A stretch of DNA of 64,000 bases from Hordeum vulgare subsp. vulgare. Taxonomy: Eukaryota > Streptophyta > Magnoliopsida > Poales > Poaceae. Shown piece by piece: positions 10,181 through 21,688 of this stretch (position 1 is the stretch's first letter; every line of letters begins with the position of its first letter). Location of the stretch: positions 106,380,881-106,444,880 of the forward strand of contig NC_058519.1 in assembly GCF_904849725.1 (NCBI RefSeq), written 5' to 3'. The translations under genes and the position numbers were made by a program. A model generated the notes under the pieces. That model saw only the letters and a list, made by a program, of their open reading frames with translations, searched no databases and was not told the origin of the DNA.

Positions 10181-13100
10181 TTATTCCGCGTCAGCTGGGC
10201 CGGCGCCAGGACTGGAGGGCTCCACGAAAGTGTCCAAGTCGATTCCATCGGCGATGCGGGTAGCAGTCTCAAGGAACGTCTCCATGAAGTCTTTGAATCG
10301 AAGCTTCTTCGTGTTGGCGACCTTCAATGTCTTCAGCTTATCTTCCCGCACCTCCTTGCAATGGACTCGGACCAAGGACAGCGCAACATCAGCACCGCAA
10401 CGCGTTGCCGATTTCTTCCACGATTGCACTCGGCTCGGAATCTCCTCCAGTCGTGCCATCAAGGATTCCATCTCCTGCCACGACTCGTCTTCCGGCCAAA
10501 GTTCCTTGTTAATTCGGCCGACGACTTCTCTCAGTCGACCGATGAAAGGACTAACTTTGCCTACGCGGATATGCGCCCGGAGCAGATCCCGGTTGGCCTC
10601 CTCGCCGAGTGGCACGTTCTCTTTAATGGACCGCTCCACAGCCGCCGCTTCAGCTTCACCATCCATACAAAAGTCTACAACAAACGGACAAGCATACAAT
10701 CAATACCGAGTGTAAAGCGCACGGTACAAACACTCGGCAAAGCATAATACTTACCAGCCAGACGAGTCATCATCTGCCCAGCCCAGTCCTTCACATACTT
10801 CTCTTGAGCTATACATCGTCTGTTCAAGATGGCCATCTGATTGTTTAGAGCAGACCTCTGCTTTTTCATTATTTCCACCTCCGCCGTCAACACCTTATTT
10901 GCCTCCAGAGCCTCCTCCAAGGACTTCTCTCGTACTTCCAGAGCATCCTTCATACCGGCCATGGCGAGCATAGCAGCATCAAGCTCACCAGCGAACTGGT
11001 TCCTCTCCGCCCTCAGGGCCTCATAGGCCGTCCCCATTTCACAATTTTTCTGCCACCAAGAAACAAAGGACAATAAGCAAGTTTATTAGTTCACAGTCTA
11101 TGTTCTTCAGACCCCTGCTGACGCAAGCAGTCGACAGCGGTCTCGGGGACTACACCCAGTGGGTTCACTAAGAGTGACCCCACTGACTTGCACCTCAAGC
11201 AGGCCTGCCCTATTGAGATGCATGTTTTCACCTACGCCTCAAAGGCCAATACTACCCGACTTGAGTGCAACTTACTCTCGGAGACTCTTACGGCAAGTGC
11301 ACTCCGACTGCAACAAGTACTCGCACTCGGCAATATTATCTACGGACACAATCGAACTAAAGGCAAAATGTATAAAGACAACTGTCGGTGCAAGCACTCG
11401 ACAGAAGTCTCGGGGACTACACCCACTGGGTTCACTCGGAGTGAACCCATTGCAAACAACAACAACACCTAGTGGGTTACACAAGAAAAGTAAGTACTTA
11501 CTAGACTACTTACTCGGATGTCATCGCGTAGCTCCATGCTCCGCTGGGACAAGGCCGCAACGGAGTCATAAGCCCTCTTGGCTTCTCCAACCATCAGCTC
11601 CGCCTGAACCATGGCCCCTTTGGCCGCTCCCACCTGCTCCTCCGGAAGACGCCGGATGCTGAATTCAGCATTCGACGAACCAGGAATCGTCGGAGGTTCC
11701 TGAGGCATCCCAAGGTCTGCCCCAGTCGGTTCCTCCCCCACCAGCACCGGTTCAGTCAGTGGCGGCGCTTCAGTCGACGGGGCGTCGGCGGCAGGAGTGG
11801 CAGCAGGAGGAGCATCCTCAAGGACAGGCTCCACGGCGGGGTTGGCTCTCCCCTGGTCGTCCTCGTCCAGGCAAATCGCCCCTGACAAGCCGAGTGACAT
11901 GACGTCTCAGAAAAAGAAAGAATGGCATAGTCCGTGGAGATAAAACACCCGACTCTCCTACAACACACCTAGCTGGGACGAGACAACGTTATCCATGTCC
12001 ATGGGGTCGTCCCCTTGGCGGGCCGGAGAGGTTGCAGAGGTGGCGACCCTGTCGAGTGAAATCCATTCGACTTGTAAACAGGGGTTCACTCGGATAACAG
12101 AAAGAGCCGAAAGTTAAATTCACTTACGTGGAGCTGACAGGGATGGAAACCCTCATTCGTGGCAGAGCCTTCCGAGGCTTCGGTCCACTCGGCTTGGGCG
12201 CCATGGAAGACTGGCCGGCGGGCTCAGCAGCGGCGTCCCTGGCCCTCTTGGTGCCTCGAGTACTCGGAACCACCGGAGCAGCAGGCGGAGCACTCGACGA
12301 CGCAGGAGGAGCAGAAGGGACGACGGGCTCGTGTCGGCACTTGGTCCGATGCTCTGGTCGTGGAGGTGGTGAGCCTTGCTCTTCATCCTCTTCCTCTTCC
12401 TCGCTGTCCTCCTCCTCCGACTCCCCGCCGTCGGAGACGTATTCGGCGCTCTCCACGCTGCCTTCCTGACTGCCTTCCTCCTCTTCCTCCTCCAGATCCC
12501 CATTCGAGACGGGGGAGAACCAGTTGGTCCACGCCTGCATGAAGTTCAGTCGGAAACGTTAAGCATCACACGGAGATATAAGTAAACAACCAGAACCAAG
12601 ACAATTCAACGCACTCGGCTAATGCCACTCACCTGATTCGGTGGAGGGTGGTCCGCGCTGTAAGGCTTCACTCGGCGAGCTCCTTTGGGGTTCTCGCAGG
12701 GACCCGTGATTTGGAGCACCCACGAGGTCACCCTCTCCTCGGGTACGCCCACCATGTTGGTCCGAGTGGAATCCTGGGGCCCTGTGTAGTGCCACATAGC
12801 GTGGTCGCCAGCCTGCAGCGGCTGGATCTGCCGACCAAGGAAGACTTCCAGCAGGTCTATGCCGGTGACCCCCCTCCTGACAACATCCACGAGTGCCTCA
12901 ACCAAAGGCTGGATGTCATTCTTCTCAGCCTTCGAGAGCGCGAGGTTCTTGGGCGGAGCGGGCCGGTCTAGACTAAACGGAGGCAGCCCAGTCGATGCGT
13001 TCGGACAGGCGATGTCCTGGCAGTAGAACCACATCGACTGCCAGTTCCTCACCGACTCACTCAACTGGAGAGCAGGATAGCTGCTCCGACTCTTCTTCTG

Positions 13101-13612
13101 GAATCCTAAACCACCACAGAGCTGGAGGAGGTGCGTCTTATCGTCCGACTGACTAAGACGTTTGATGGTTTGGGAGCGGGCGGAGAAGATGTGTTTGAAC
13201 AAACCCCAATGTGGGGGCAACCGATGAAGCACTCACACAAAACGATGAAAGCAGAGAGATGGGCGATGGCATTCGGAGGAAAGTGATGGAGTTGAGCCCC
13301 GAAGTGATTCATGATGCCTTTAAAAAAGGGGTGTGGGGGCAAAGAAAAACCTCTGTGAACATGGCTGAGGAGCAGGATGCGCTCCTCCTCCCGAGGCGTC
13401 GGCTCGACCTCGTCGTCCGCCGGCAACCTCCAGGACTTATGCATGAGCATTCCGTGCTCCACCAGCTCCAGCAAATATCCCTCTGTCACCGTGGAGGGGA
13501 GGAAGTATCCTTGGATCCACCCCGCCGGCAGCGTCCGCCGCCGCCATTGAGCAGCCGCCGCCTTGTTCTTCTTCTTCCTCGCCTCCATCTTGCTGGTCTG
13601 ACCCTTGGTCAT
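10181..13612 (-). pseudogene. Six-exon antisense gene of the Tat element (single frameshift)
   Basis: Exons by GT-AG borders and phase: 13612-12633, 12534-12128, 12048-11969, 11905-11514, 11049-10755, 10674-10181. Introns are 98, 79, 63, 464 and 80 nt. Phases join perfectly (0, 2, 1, 0, 1) and the stop lies at 10,183-10,181. The only lesion seen is a missing base in the G run at 13,213-13,217 (frame switches at FIGCP / PPHWG), so the ancestral product was about 882 residues. The start chosen is ATG 13,612-13,610 (MTKGQTSKMEARKKKNK); an upstream in-frame ATG at 13,795 lies before the TATA-like box. Exon 1 resembles the Pfam 'putative gypsy type transposon' domain (PF04195, by recall). Exon 2 is very acidic (runs of Glu) then Pro/Ala rich; exons 5-6 look coiled-coil. 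Antisense extra genes are known in Tat elements such as Grande; their function is unknown. Confidence 0.85.
11427..11449. other. Perfect 10-bp hairpin inside intron 4 of the antisense gene
   Basis: TGGGTTCACT and AGTGAACCCA are separated by CGG. A degenerate relative occurs at about 11,158-11,181 (TGGGTTCACT then AGAGTGACCCC). Both follow the shared phrase CTCGGGGACTACACCCA, so intron 4 contains a two-copy dispersed hairpin repeat. Confidence 0.7.
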
Positions 13613-13742
13613 GGAGGCGACGGCGAGTCCTCGAGAAGGAGGAGGAGGAAGGAGTGTAGGAGCGCAGGTGGTGGCGAGGAAGACGGAGCAGGCGAGAGCG
13701 AAAGATTCGGCGAGCGTAACCGAGGAGTCTCGTCGCCCAGAG

Positions 13743-13749
13743 TTAAATA
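13743..13749 (-). promoter_or_regulatory. TATA-like box for the antisense gene
   Basis: On the minus strand the sequence reads CTATTTAACT, about 130 bp upstream of the chosen ATG and 385 bp inside the 3' LTR. Its position fits a dedicated internal promoter rather than LTR-driven antisense transcription. This is inference only. Confidence 0.4.
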
Positions 13750-14120
13750 GAGCGCCGACCGGGTCACTGGCGAATGGGCCCGAAATCTTATCCACCCGAC
13801 CGGCCGCGGCGATATCAGTGGAGGAGTTGAAGGCGCGAGAATCGAGGGGTCAGGCGCTACTCGAGCGCGCTGGCGTCATCCCCGCTGAGCGCGCGGAACC
13901 CGAAATTTGAGATCCCGGAAAATCCGCCGCTGTCAGTTGACCGGTCGCGTCAAAAGATGCCGCGGAAGCACTCGGTTCCCGACAGTCTGTTTCGCAAACC
14001 TTTCCACTCGGATCGCTGGTCAGGAAAGATAAAATGGATAGAGGTAAGCAACGCCCAAGCCGAACCTAGTCCAGTCAGATCTGAACCTCAAGCACCGCTT
14101 CGGCGTTTCAACCCCAATCC

Positions 14121-14133
14121 ATTCGGGGACTAA
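14121..14133 (+). promoter_or_regulatory. Weak polypurine tract before the Tat 3' LTR
   Basis: ATTCGGGGACTAA directly precedes the LTR TG at 14,134. It is short and interrupted by pyrimidines, so identification rests mainly on position. Confidence 0.4.
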
Positions 14134-14690
14134 TGATGGGTTCATAGTCCTAGGGTAGGGTCATAGGCCTGCCCTACACGTCCCTATCCAAGGACTACCC
14201 CACGCAAAGGACAGGGCCCTAGGTCTATTCCGACTGAATTAAGGAGTCCCGGTCATCCAGTCGGCAACAGGCCATGAACCATCCAGTCGGAGACTAGCAT
14301 TCGGAGGCAATCAAGCTAACCGACTGGATACACTCGGTACGTCATAACCTCTCTGGAGGGAAACTGCCGTACGTTTTCGGGTGCATTTATTAGCATTTAG
14401 AGCATACGTTAACTATAATGTACGCATTCAATCGCCACTACTCCACCCTTGAATCAGAACCGTTGTGGAGGGCCGCGCACTCTATATAAGCCGCCCTCCC
14501 CCACTGGTAAAAGGGTTAGCAAATCATTGTACTCCATATTACACTCGGTAACAAGCTCCGAGAGCACTGAGACGTAGGGCTGTTACCTCCACCGTAGAGG
14601 GGCCTGAACTCATACAACCTCGCCGTAGCTAGGACTCTGCCCATCTCATTCGTACCCTACACATCTACTGTCAGGCTTATACCCACGACA
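14134..14690 (+). repeat. 3' LTR of the Tat element
   Basis: This LTR is 557 bp, matching 2414-2970 with about 14 substitutions and no indels. It ends CACGACA and is followed by the second TSD copy ACCAC (14,691-14,695). It keeps the TATATAAG box. Confidence 0.95.
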
Positions 14691-16920
14691 ACCACCAACC
14701 TTCGGCCCGAGCCCTCCTCCATCGCGTGGACCCCTCCATCGCCTCGGCCGGCCACCGGAGCAACCTTCCCGCCGTCTTCTCCAACTCCGGCGACTAACTC
14801 CAGTGAAATTCACGAAATCCCGTATTGCAGTTTTTTTAGAAAATTGCAATCTTAGAAAATTCATATCTATTAGTCTATAACTCTGAATTAGGTGATTCTT
14901 TTTGCCTTGGATCACAAATTTTATGTAGTTACTGAAGATATATAATTTGTCTATGTTTGGATTTATAAAATTTGAATTAGATCAGATTTGGTTTAAATCC
15001 TGTTTTGCTTATTCTGGGAGTTTAAAAATAGCTTTTAATTTAATTCTTTTTGCTTCTATTTCCTAGTGATCATATCTTTTAGTAGTTTAAGTTTCAATTT
15101 TTTTAAATATTTGTACTTTGGGGTTTTACCAAAACAGATTATGTTTTAGTTCTTTTAGGATTATGACTATTTCTTTTTCTATAATTGTTTTTAAATTATT
15201 TACTTTTATATTTCATAAAGTTTATGTTTAGTTTTTGTTAGTTAAACAGTAGGTTCTCAACAAGTTTTTATTTTTATTTTATTTGTTATCATGAAATCAA
15301 TTCTAGTTCTCTAATAACTTGTAATTGATTTCTCTACTGTTTCAACTCTTATTTGAAAATACTTTCAAAATAGTTTTATGTAAAATACTTTATTTTATCT
15401 TGGTTAAATTTATATCTTAGTTCCCTGTTATTTAATGTTCTATTTTCTGTTAGAACAAAAAAACTATTAAGTGTTTGATGTAGTAGAAGACTCCTAGTTT
15501 TAGTTGAAGTTTCTTTTGGATTCTTATTCGCTCTCTCTTTTGTTTTGATTGCTAGAATGATTGCTAGTATGAGTGCTTACGTGAATGATATGGTTGTTAT
15601 ATAGATTTCATCGGAGAGTGACGAGTAGTCTATCAAGTTATTCCTCGAGAACGAAAATTCTTCTTCGTCAACATCACCAGGCAAGTCATTTGATCATGTA
15701 TCACCTATGTTTTATGCATCGTAGTTCTACCATCCTATGCCCAATTGCATGCTGAGTAGGTACTTGCAAATTTTGGTTACATATTGTAGTATCATGTGGT
15801 AGGCACCCAACAACCCCGTTATTTGGCCCGGGACGACAAATTTCATATTGCTATGCTTGAGTAGACGGGATTCTGGTTGAGAGTTTATCACGAGTGATGC
15901 GAGAATAATTTAATAACCAAGACCGGTTAAGTCAAGACTTTTCAAGACCTCGTGATGCAATGCAACTCTGGGTGAAGGATGGTTGATCGGCTTCCTGGAG
16001 AAACCAGTGGATGACCCGGGATGGTGGAGACGTGGCATGACATCTTGCGGAAAGCTTCACCCAGGCTCAAAGAGACGGACGGATATTTTCAAGACCCAAG
16101 GCTTACCTGCACAGCACAAGTCATTATGGGCTCTGGCTTGGTTGGTCAACGCGGCGACTCTGGACAGGATGTGCCAGCAGATGTAGAAGAACGGTAGGAT
16201 TTGGATGGGCACCGACAGGGATTCACAGGGACCCGTTGAAACACCATGTTTTGATCATCCGGTCTTCAAACACCCTGAAGTACGAGGACATACACGGAGG
16301 CGATCAAATCTTGTGGGGAACCTGTGCAAAACTCTGCAGAGTATTCAAACCTAATCGATTAGCCGTGTCCATGGTCATGGACAACTTGAGCCAAAGGAAC
16401 TGAAGTTATCTCAAATTCTCAACACAAATAATAATATTGATGTGGGTATTATTGACAACATGGGTACGAGAATTGGTTGGTGGAACCATCTCGTTAACAA
16501 CCAACAATGTAGTAACATTTTGCTTTTAGCCCTCTCTTGATGTAGGAGAAAACCTTGCTTTTCGCTAAAAACTTGTAGCCCCACCTGCCATATATGCATA
16601 TAGAATAGATGATTACTTTTTCACCTCTCTCTTATGTGACTTGCCGGCATATTCAATATGCTAACGTACACGTCTGCAACGTCTTATGTTATAGATATTT
16701 TTCTTCGACAAGTAAGAGTACGATTCAGGGTTACGGTCTACTCTCAACCTGTCGTTGATGTTTATTGGGACTCCACTCCCTTTGACAGTTTCCGCTGAGA
16801 TTTTGAGGTATATATCAGTTTTACGTTATTTACATGTGATTGCACTTTGATATATACATTGATGTACTGTGTGTGCACAGATACAGAGAGGCTTGACTCG
16901 TTTTGAGTCGGGTCGCTACA
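14691..16920 (+). repeat. Tekay/Del-like solo LTR, right part
   Basis: This resumes after the nested Tat element with the second ACCAC copy (14,691-14,695) and ends GGGTCGCTACA at 16,920, followed by TTGGG. The first part (to about 15,500) differs noticeably from the LTR at 22,879-26,168. The rest is nearly identical to that 3' LTR and differs from the partial 5' LTR at 18,401-19,430. That pattern fits a recombinant LTR made by 5' LTR x 3' LTR exchange. Confidence 0.88.
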
Positions 16921-17864
<944 letters not shown>

Positions 17865-17867
17865 TAA

Positions 17868-18395
17868 GAATCTGGAGCACAACACAAAAGAGAATTTATG
17901 GCATGCAACGACGGACCGACCTCTTTTTTCGCTTTTAATTTTTTAATGTTTCATATTCATATTTCTTGTGACGAGGACTTTCAAATAAGGATAATTTTAA
18001 ATACGTTTTGACAAGCTATTTTTTAGTTTCAAGTGTTGAAACTTAATACAAAGAACGATAAATTCCATAAGTTTTAGGAACTTAAACTTAAAACTTCATG
18101 TGCCCTCGTGTAAAACCCAATGACTTTATGAAGCAATCAAACGACTGGGCAAGACTGCGCAGCTGCTAACCCCTAAGAATTTCCGAGCATAACATAGGCA
18201 AAAGTATTAATGTTACCACGATGGTATATTCGTGCGTTGCATGCCTTCTGTTTTAACTACTTTAAGTTGACTTCCCTTGCTTTTTTGAGGAGAACTTAAC
18301 TATATTATAGAAGGATTTAACTATTTAAAGATGTGATGACTTGTTAAGAATATATTGGACTCCTTTAAAAAGGCATGTCATAGGGTTTTTGGAGG
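17868..18395. other. Backbone sequence without a recognisable gene (left copy)
   Basis: This AT-rich flank of the Harbinger remnant has no domain or long frame. It is duplicated at 27,118-27,644 with only a handful of substitutions. Confidence 0.6.
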
Positions 18396-18400
18396 ATTTA
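18396..18400. other. Duplication junction with ATTTA microhomology
   Basis: To the left the sequence matches 27,645 and leftwards. To the right it matches the Tekay-like LTR from 15,913 onward. The five shared bases ATTTA occur at 18,396-18,400, 27,645-27,649 and 15,908-15,912, so the breakpoint cannot be placed more finely. This marks a non-homologous join between flank DNA and an LTR. Confidence 0.88.
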
Positions 18401-19430
18401 ATAACCAAGACCGGTTAAGTCAAGACTTTTCAAGACCTCGTGATGCAATGCAACTCTGGGTGAAGGACGGTTGATCGGCTCCCTGGAGAAACCAGTGGAT
18501 GACCCAGGATGTTGGAGACGTGCCATGACATCTTACGGAAAGCTTCACCTAGGCTCAAAGAGACGGACAGATATTTTCAAGACCCAAGGCTTACCTGCAC
18601 AGCCACAAGTCCTTATGGGCTCTGGCTTGGTTGGTCAACGCGGCGACTCTGGACAGGCGGTGCCAGCAGATGTAGAAGAACAGTAGGATTTGGATGCCCA
18701 CCGGCAGGGATTCACAGGGACCCGTTGAAAGACCATGTTTTGATCATCCGGTCTTCAAACACACTGAAGTGCGAGGACATACACGGAGGCGATCAAATCT
18801 TGTGGGGAACGTGTGCAAAACTCTGCAGAGTACTCAAACTTAATCGATTAGCCGTGTCCACGGTCATGGACAACTTGAGCCAAAGGAACTGAAGTTATCT
18901 GAAATTCAACACAAATAATAATACTGATGTGCGTATTATTGACAACATGGGTACGAGAATTGGTTGGTGGAACCATCTCGTTAACAACCAACAATGTAGT
19001 AACATTTTTCTTTTAGCCCTCTCTTGATGTAGTAGAAAACCTTGCTTTTCGCTAAAAACTTACAGCCCCACCTGCCATATATGCATATAGAATAGATGAT
19101 TACTTTTTCACCTCTCTCTTATGTGACTTGCCGGCATATTCGATATGCTGACCTACACGGCTGCAACGTCTTATGTTGCATATATTTTTCTTCGACAAGT
19201 AAGAGTATGATTCAGGGTTACGGTCTACACTCAACCTGCCGTTGGTGTTTATTGGGACTCCACTCCCTTTGACAGTTTCCGCTGAGATTTTGAGGTATAT
19301 ATCAGTTTTACATTATTTACATGTGATTGCACTTTGATATATATATTGATGTACTGTGTGTGCCAGCATACTGATCTAGGGATGGCACAGATACACAGAG
19401 GCTTGACTCGTTTTGAGTCGGGTCGCTACA
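18401..19430 (+). repeat. Truncated 5' LTR of a Tekay/Del-like element
   Basis: This is the last 1.03 kb of the same LTR family as 1,480-16,920, ending GGTCGCTACA at 19,430. It has about 22 extra bases near 19,363-19,385 (CAGCATACTGATC...) not found in the other two copies. It also shares variants absent from them (CCAGGATGTTGG against CCGGGATGGTGG). The 5' two thirds was lost at the ATTTA junction. Confidence 0.9.
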
Positions 19431-19434
19431 AAAA

Positions 19435-19446
19435 TGGTATCAGAGC
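19435..19446 (+). promoter_or_regulatory. Primer binding site (initiator-Met type) of the Tekay-like element
   Basis: TGGTATCAGAGC lies four A residues after the LTR end. This sequence is the classic complement to the 3' end of plant initiator methionine tRNA. Confidence 0.92.
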
Positions 19447-19926
19447 ACATGTTGATTGTAGGACGTGACCCTAGAAACTGGAAACTTCTTAGGATAGGAT
19501 CTCTCAAAAATCTTATTTTTGGGAACACCTTTCACTTCTCATCTCTTCTGATTTCATCAAATGTTCTCTCTCACCTTAAATAGTTATACAATCCCCTTAC
19601 CCCTTTGACCTCATGAAGAATCAACGGAGTTCTACTTCAAAGTAAAGAGGATTTCGACATGCATTTGAAGAATTGAAGGTGCACCAATGGAAGACTCTCA
19701 AGACTCGAAGAATTCGAAGACCCTGAATTGTTCTAAAAATTATATGACCATTAGAAGTCCAAACCCCTTTTATATACCCACGTTAGATACGATGATTTGT
19801 GAGCCTTCATTGGTGTGTGTTTTCCGACGGCCATAAATAAAACCTATTCTCAAAAATATTTTTTGTATTGTGTGTATCTCCCTCCCTCTCATACCCATCT
19901 CAACCCCAAAACCTCAACCCTACCAG

Positions 19927-20878
19927 ATGGAGTATGAAGCTGGATTCGTAATCTCTGGACTAATGACCCAGCTGGAAGATGAAATATGGATTCAGAACAT
20001 GGAGAACCACTTCGGGAGCAATTTTATTTCAAGGAAGTATGAAGTGGCACACGCTCTTTTGTACTTTATACAAAGTGCTGCAATCTGGTGGAAAATGCAT
20101 CATGCCATACAAGGATTTGGTGGAGCAGAAACTTGGGACGAATTCCCGACTTATTCAGAAGTGCTATGATAATCCGAAGGAGAAGACTTGTGCATGCAAA
20201 ATCTGTGGAAAAATAGGACACACCCAGGAAGAACACAAGGATGGATGCACTCATTGTGAAGAAAATCACCCAGCTAAGGAGTGCCCAAGTAGTCAGGTGA
20301 CTTGTTTCCTTTGTGAAGGAACCACCCACTACCCAGCTCAATGTCACATTTACCCCAAGGTACAACAAGTTGTCCAGCAGCAGAAAGAAGCAATGAAGGA
20401 AACACTTAAGAAGAAGATTCAAGAGCCGGTGATGAACGAAAATATTGAAGACCTTGATGGACAAGGTCTGACCAGATTTTTCTCCAATACATGCTACTCA
20501 TGTGGAGAAGGGCATTATTCACAGGATTGCACGAAGGGAAGCCAAGAGTATCTGGGAAACTTCCCGACGGAAAAAGTGGAGTTTGATCCCCTTGAAATAG
20601 AAGAACTCGCCAAAATAAAGGAGTCCAGAAAGAAAAAAAGGTACCCTCGGAAGAGCCAAATCTCTGCAGATATAGACCTAAGTCATGTCAGATGTTACAA
20701 GTGTATGGAATTTGGCCACCACAAATACATGTGCTCAGGAAGGAAGCCGGAAACCCAAGGAGCAAAAGCAAACACTAAGACGTCTCGAGACTTGTTAGAA
20801 CTCATTTGCTTTCGTTGCAAGGAAGCAGGACATTTTGCAAACGATTGTCCACAAAGGAAGAAAGCTAAAAAGGAGTAG
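19927..20878 (+). pseudogene. gag: Gag of a Gag-only Tekay-like element, frameshifted, with six zinc knuckles
   Basis: The start chosen is ATG 19,927 (MEYEAGF). The N-terminal frame has gag landmarks WIQNMENHF, AIWWKMHH and TWDEF and runs out at 20,169. The knuckle-bearing frame overlaps and ends at TAG 20,876-20,878. Between them most of the normal capsid C-terminus is missing, so a deletion plus frame change near 20,150 is likely. The C-terminal part has six knuckle-like motifs: CKICGKIGHTQEEH, CTHCEENHPAKEC, CFLCEGTTHYPAQC, CYSCGEGHYSQDC, CYKCMEFGHHKYMC and CFRCKEAGHFANDC. No protease, RT or integrase follows, so the element is non-autonomous. Knuckles bind element RNA in known Gag proteins. 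Confidence 0.85.
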
Positions 20879-21232
20879 TTAAGTTTTGACCGCGGCAATT
20901 AGTGTAATCTGAAGAACTCTTGTTTTTCATGAGATCATGGAGTGAAATTTTTTGTAACAGAAGTCCCTGAGATTGTAATAACATCATGAATAAATGGAAT
21001 TTATTGTCTCATGATTGCCTATTTTGAAATTGTATGGGTTGTTTCTCTTCGAACAAAGATCTCTGAACAATTATGAGGATATGAGAAAATATGGTCTATA
21101 CACGCTTGAGTATAATTCATTTTAAGTGTGGTAGTAATCGGTAAACCCACAGGATCCACTGAGTAGGAATGTACCATAACTACCAAGGAGACATATACAT
21201 TCCTCTGAGTACCTATTTACTGACACCTGCAG

Positions 21233-21688
21233 ATGACAACTTTCTACGAGTCATTCCTCAAGGGCCCAGAAACGATCATGACCCTGACGAGTGGTCATGA
21301 TTACCCAAAAATCCTGAAGGACATGATGAAGCACATTCATCTTGAAGGAGATGCAGTCTACAAAGGCTACCCATTCATGGAAAGTGGAGTAGAACTTTGG
21401 TATGTGGAAGTACACCTCCACCATGTGAAAGGAGTTTGTCCAAAGACTATGGGGCAATACTTTTTCATTTCACATGTACTACGAGCAACCTTCTTTGATG
21501 TTGTTCGTGAAGCTGCCATGGAAGCCATACGCCAAATTGGAGAAATACTTGAAGCAAGACTCCGTCATACCCAGGAATACCAAAGTGAAGTGCATGCGGA
21601 GGTGATGGAGCTGAAGCTCGTGGCCACCATGAGAAAGCAAAAGATGGATGATTTCAAGGAACACATTGGAAAGTTCGAGTGGAACTAA
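21233..21688 (+). CDS. Extra 151-residue ORF of the Gag-only element, function unknown
   Basis: The ATG at 21,233 opens a complete 151-codon frame downstream of gag in the same orientation. Visible features: a GYPFMESGVELWYVEVHLHH stretch, a GQYFFISHVLRATFFDVVRE segment, and a C-terminal half rich in Glu, Ala and Lys that looks like a helical coiled coil (AIRQIGEILEARLRHTQEY). It has no enzymatic signature and no resemblance to pol. Alternatively it could be the 3' exon of a captured gene or an env-like extra ORF. It lies between two copies of a polypurine-like motif (21,117 and 22,752), as if in its own cassette. Confidence 0.5.
   Translation: MTTFYESFLKGPETIMTLTSGHDYPKILKDMMKHIHLEGDAVYKGYPFMESGVELWYVEVHLHHVKGVCPKTMGQYFFISHVLRATFFDVVREAAMEAIRQIGEILEARLRHTQEYQSEVHAEVMELKLVATMRKQKMDDFKEHIGKFEWN

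Larger units (their letters stand above)
2414..14690 (+). mobile_element. Tat-clade Ty3/Gypsy LTR retrotransposon, 12.3 kb
   Basis: This is a complete insertion: 557-bp LTRs (2414-2970, 14,134-14,690), TG...CA ends and 5-bp TSD ACCAC on both sides. Domain order is gag, protease (DGGS), RT (YMDD), RNase H, an extra archaeal-type RNase H, integrase (D,D35E), a tandem repeat array and a large antisense gene. The extra RNase H and an additional gene between integrase and 3' LTR are typical of the Tat/Retand/Grande lineage. About 14 differences were counted between the LTRs (about 2.5%), or roughly 1 million years at 1.3e-8 per site per year. Several nonsense mutations make gag-pol non-functional. 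Confidence 0.93.

Noticed and set aside
10230..10747. Plus-strand frames of 128-161 codons opposite the last exons of the antisense gene
   Set aside because: They are shadows of the well-supported minus-strand exons and have no domain.
19435..19446. tRNA gene at the initiator-Met-like sequence
   Set aside because: Only 12 bases complementary to a tRNA end are present; it is a primer binding site, not a tRNA gene. No tRNA or rRNA gene was seen in the window.
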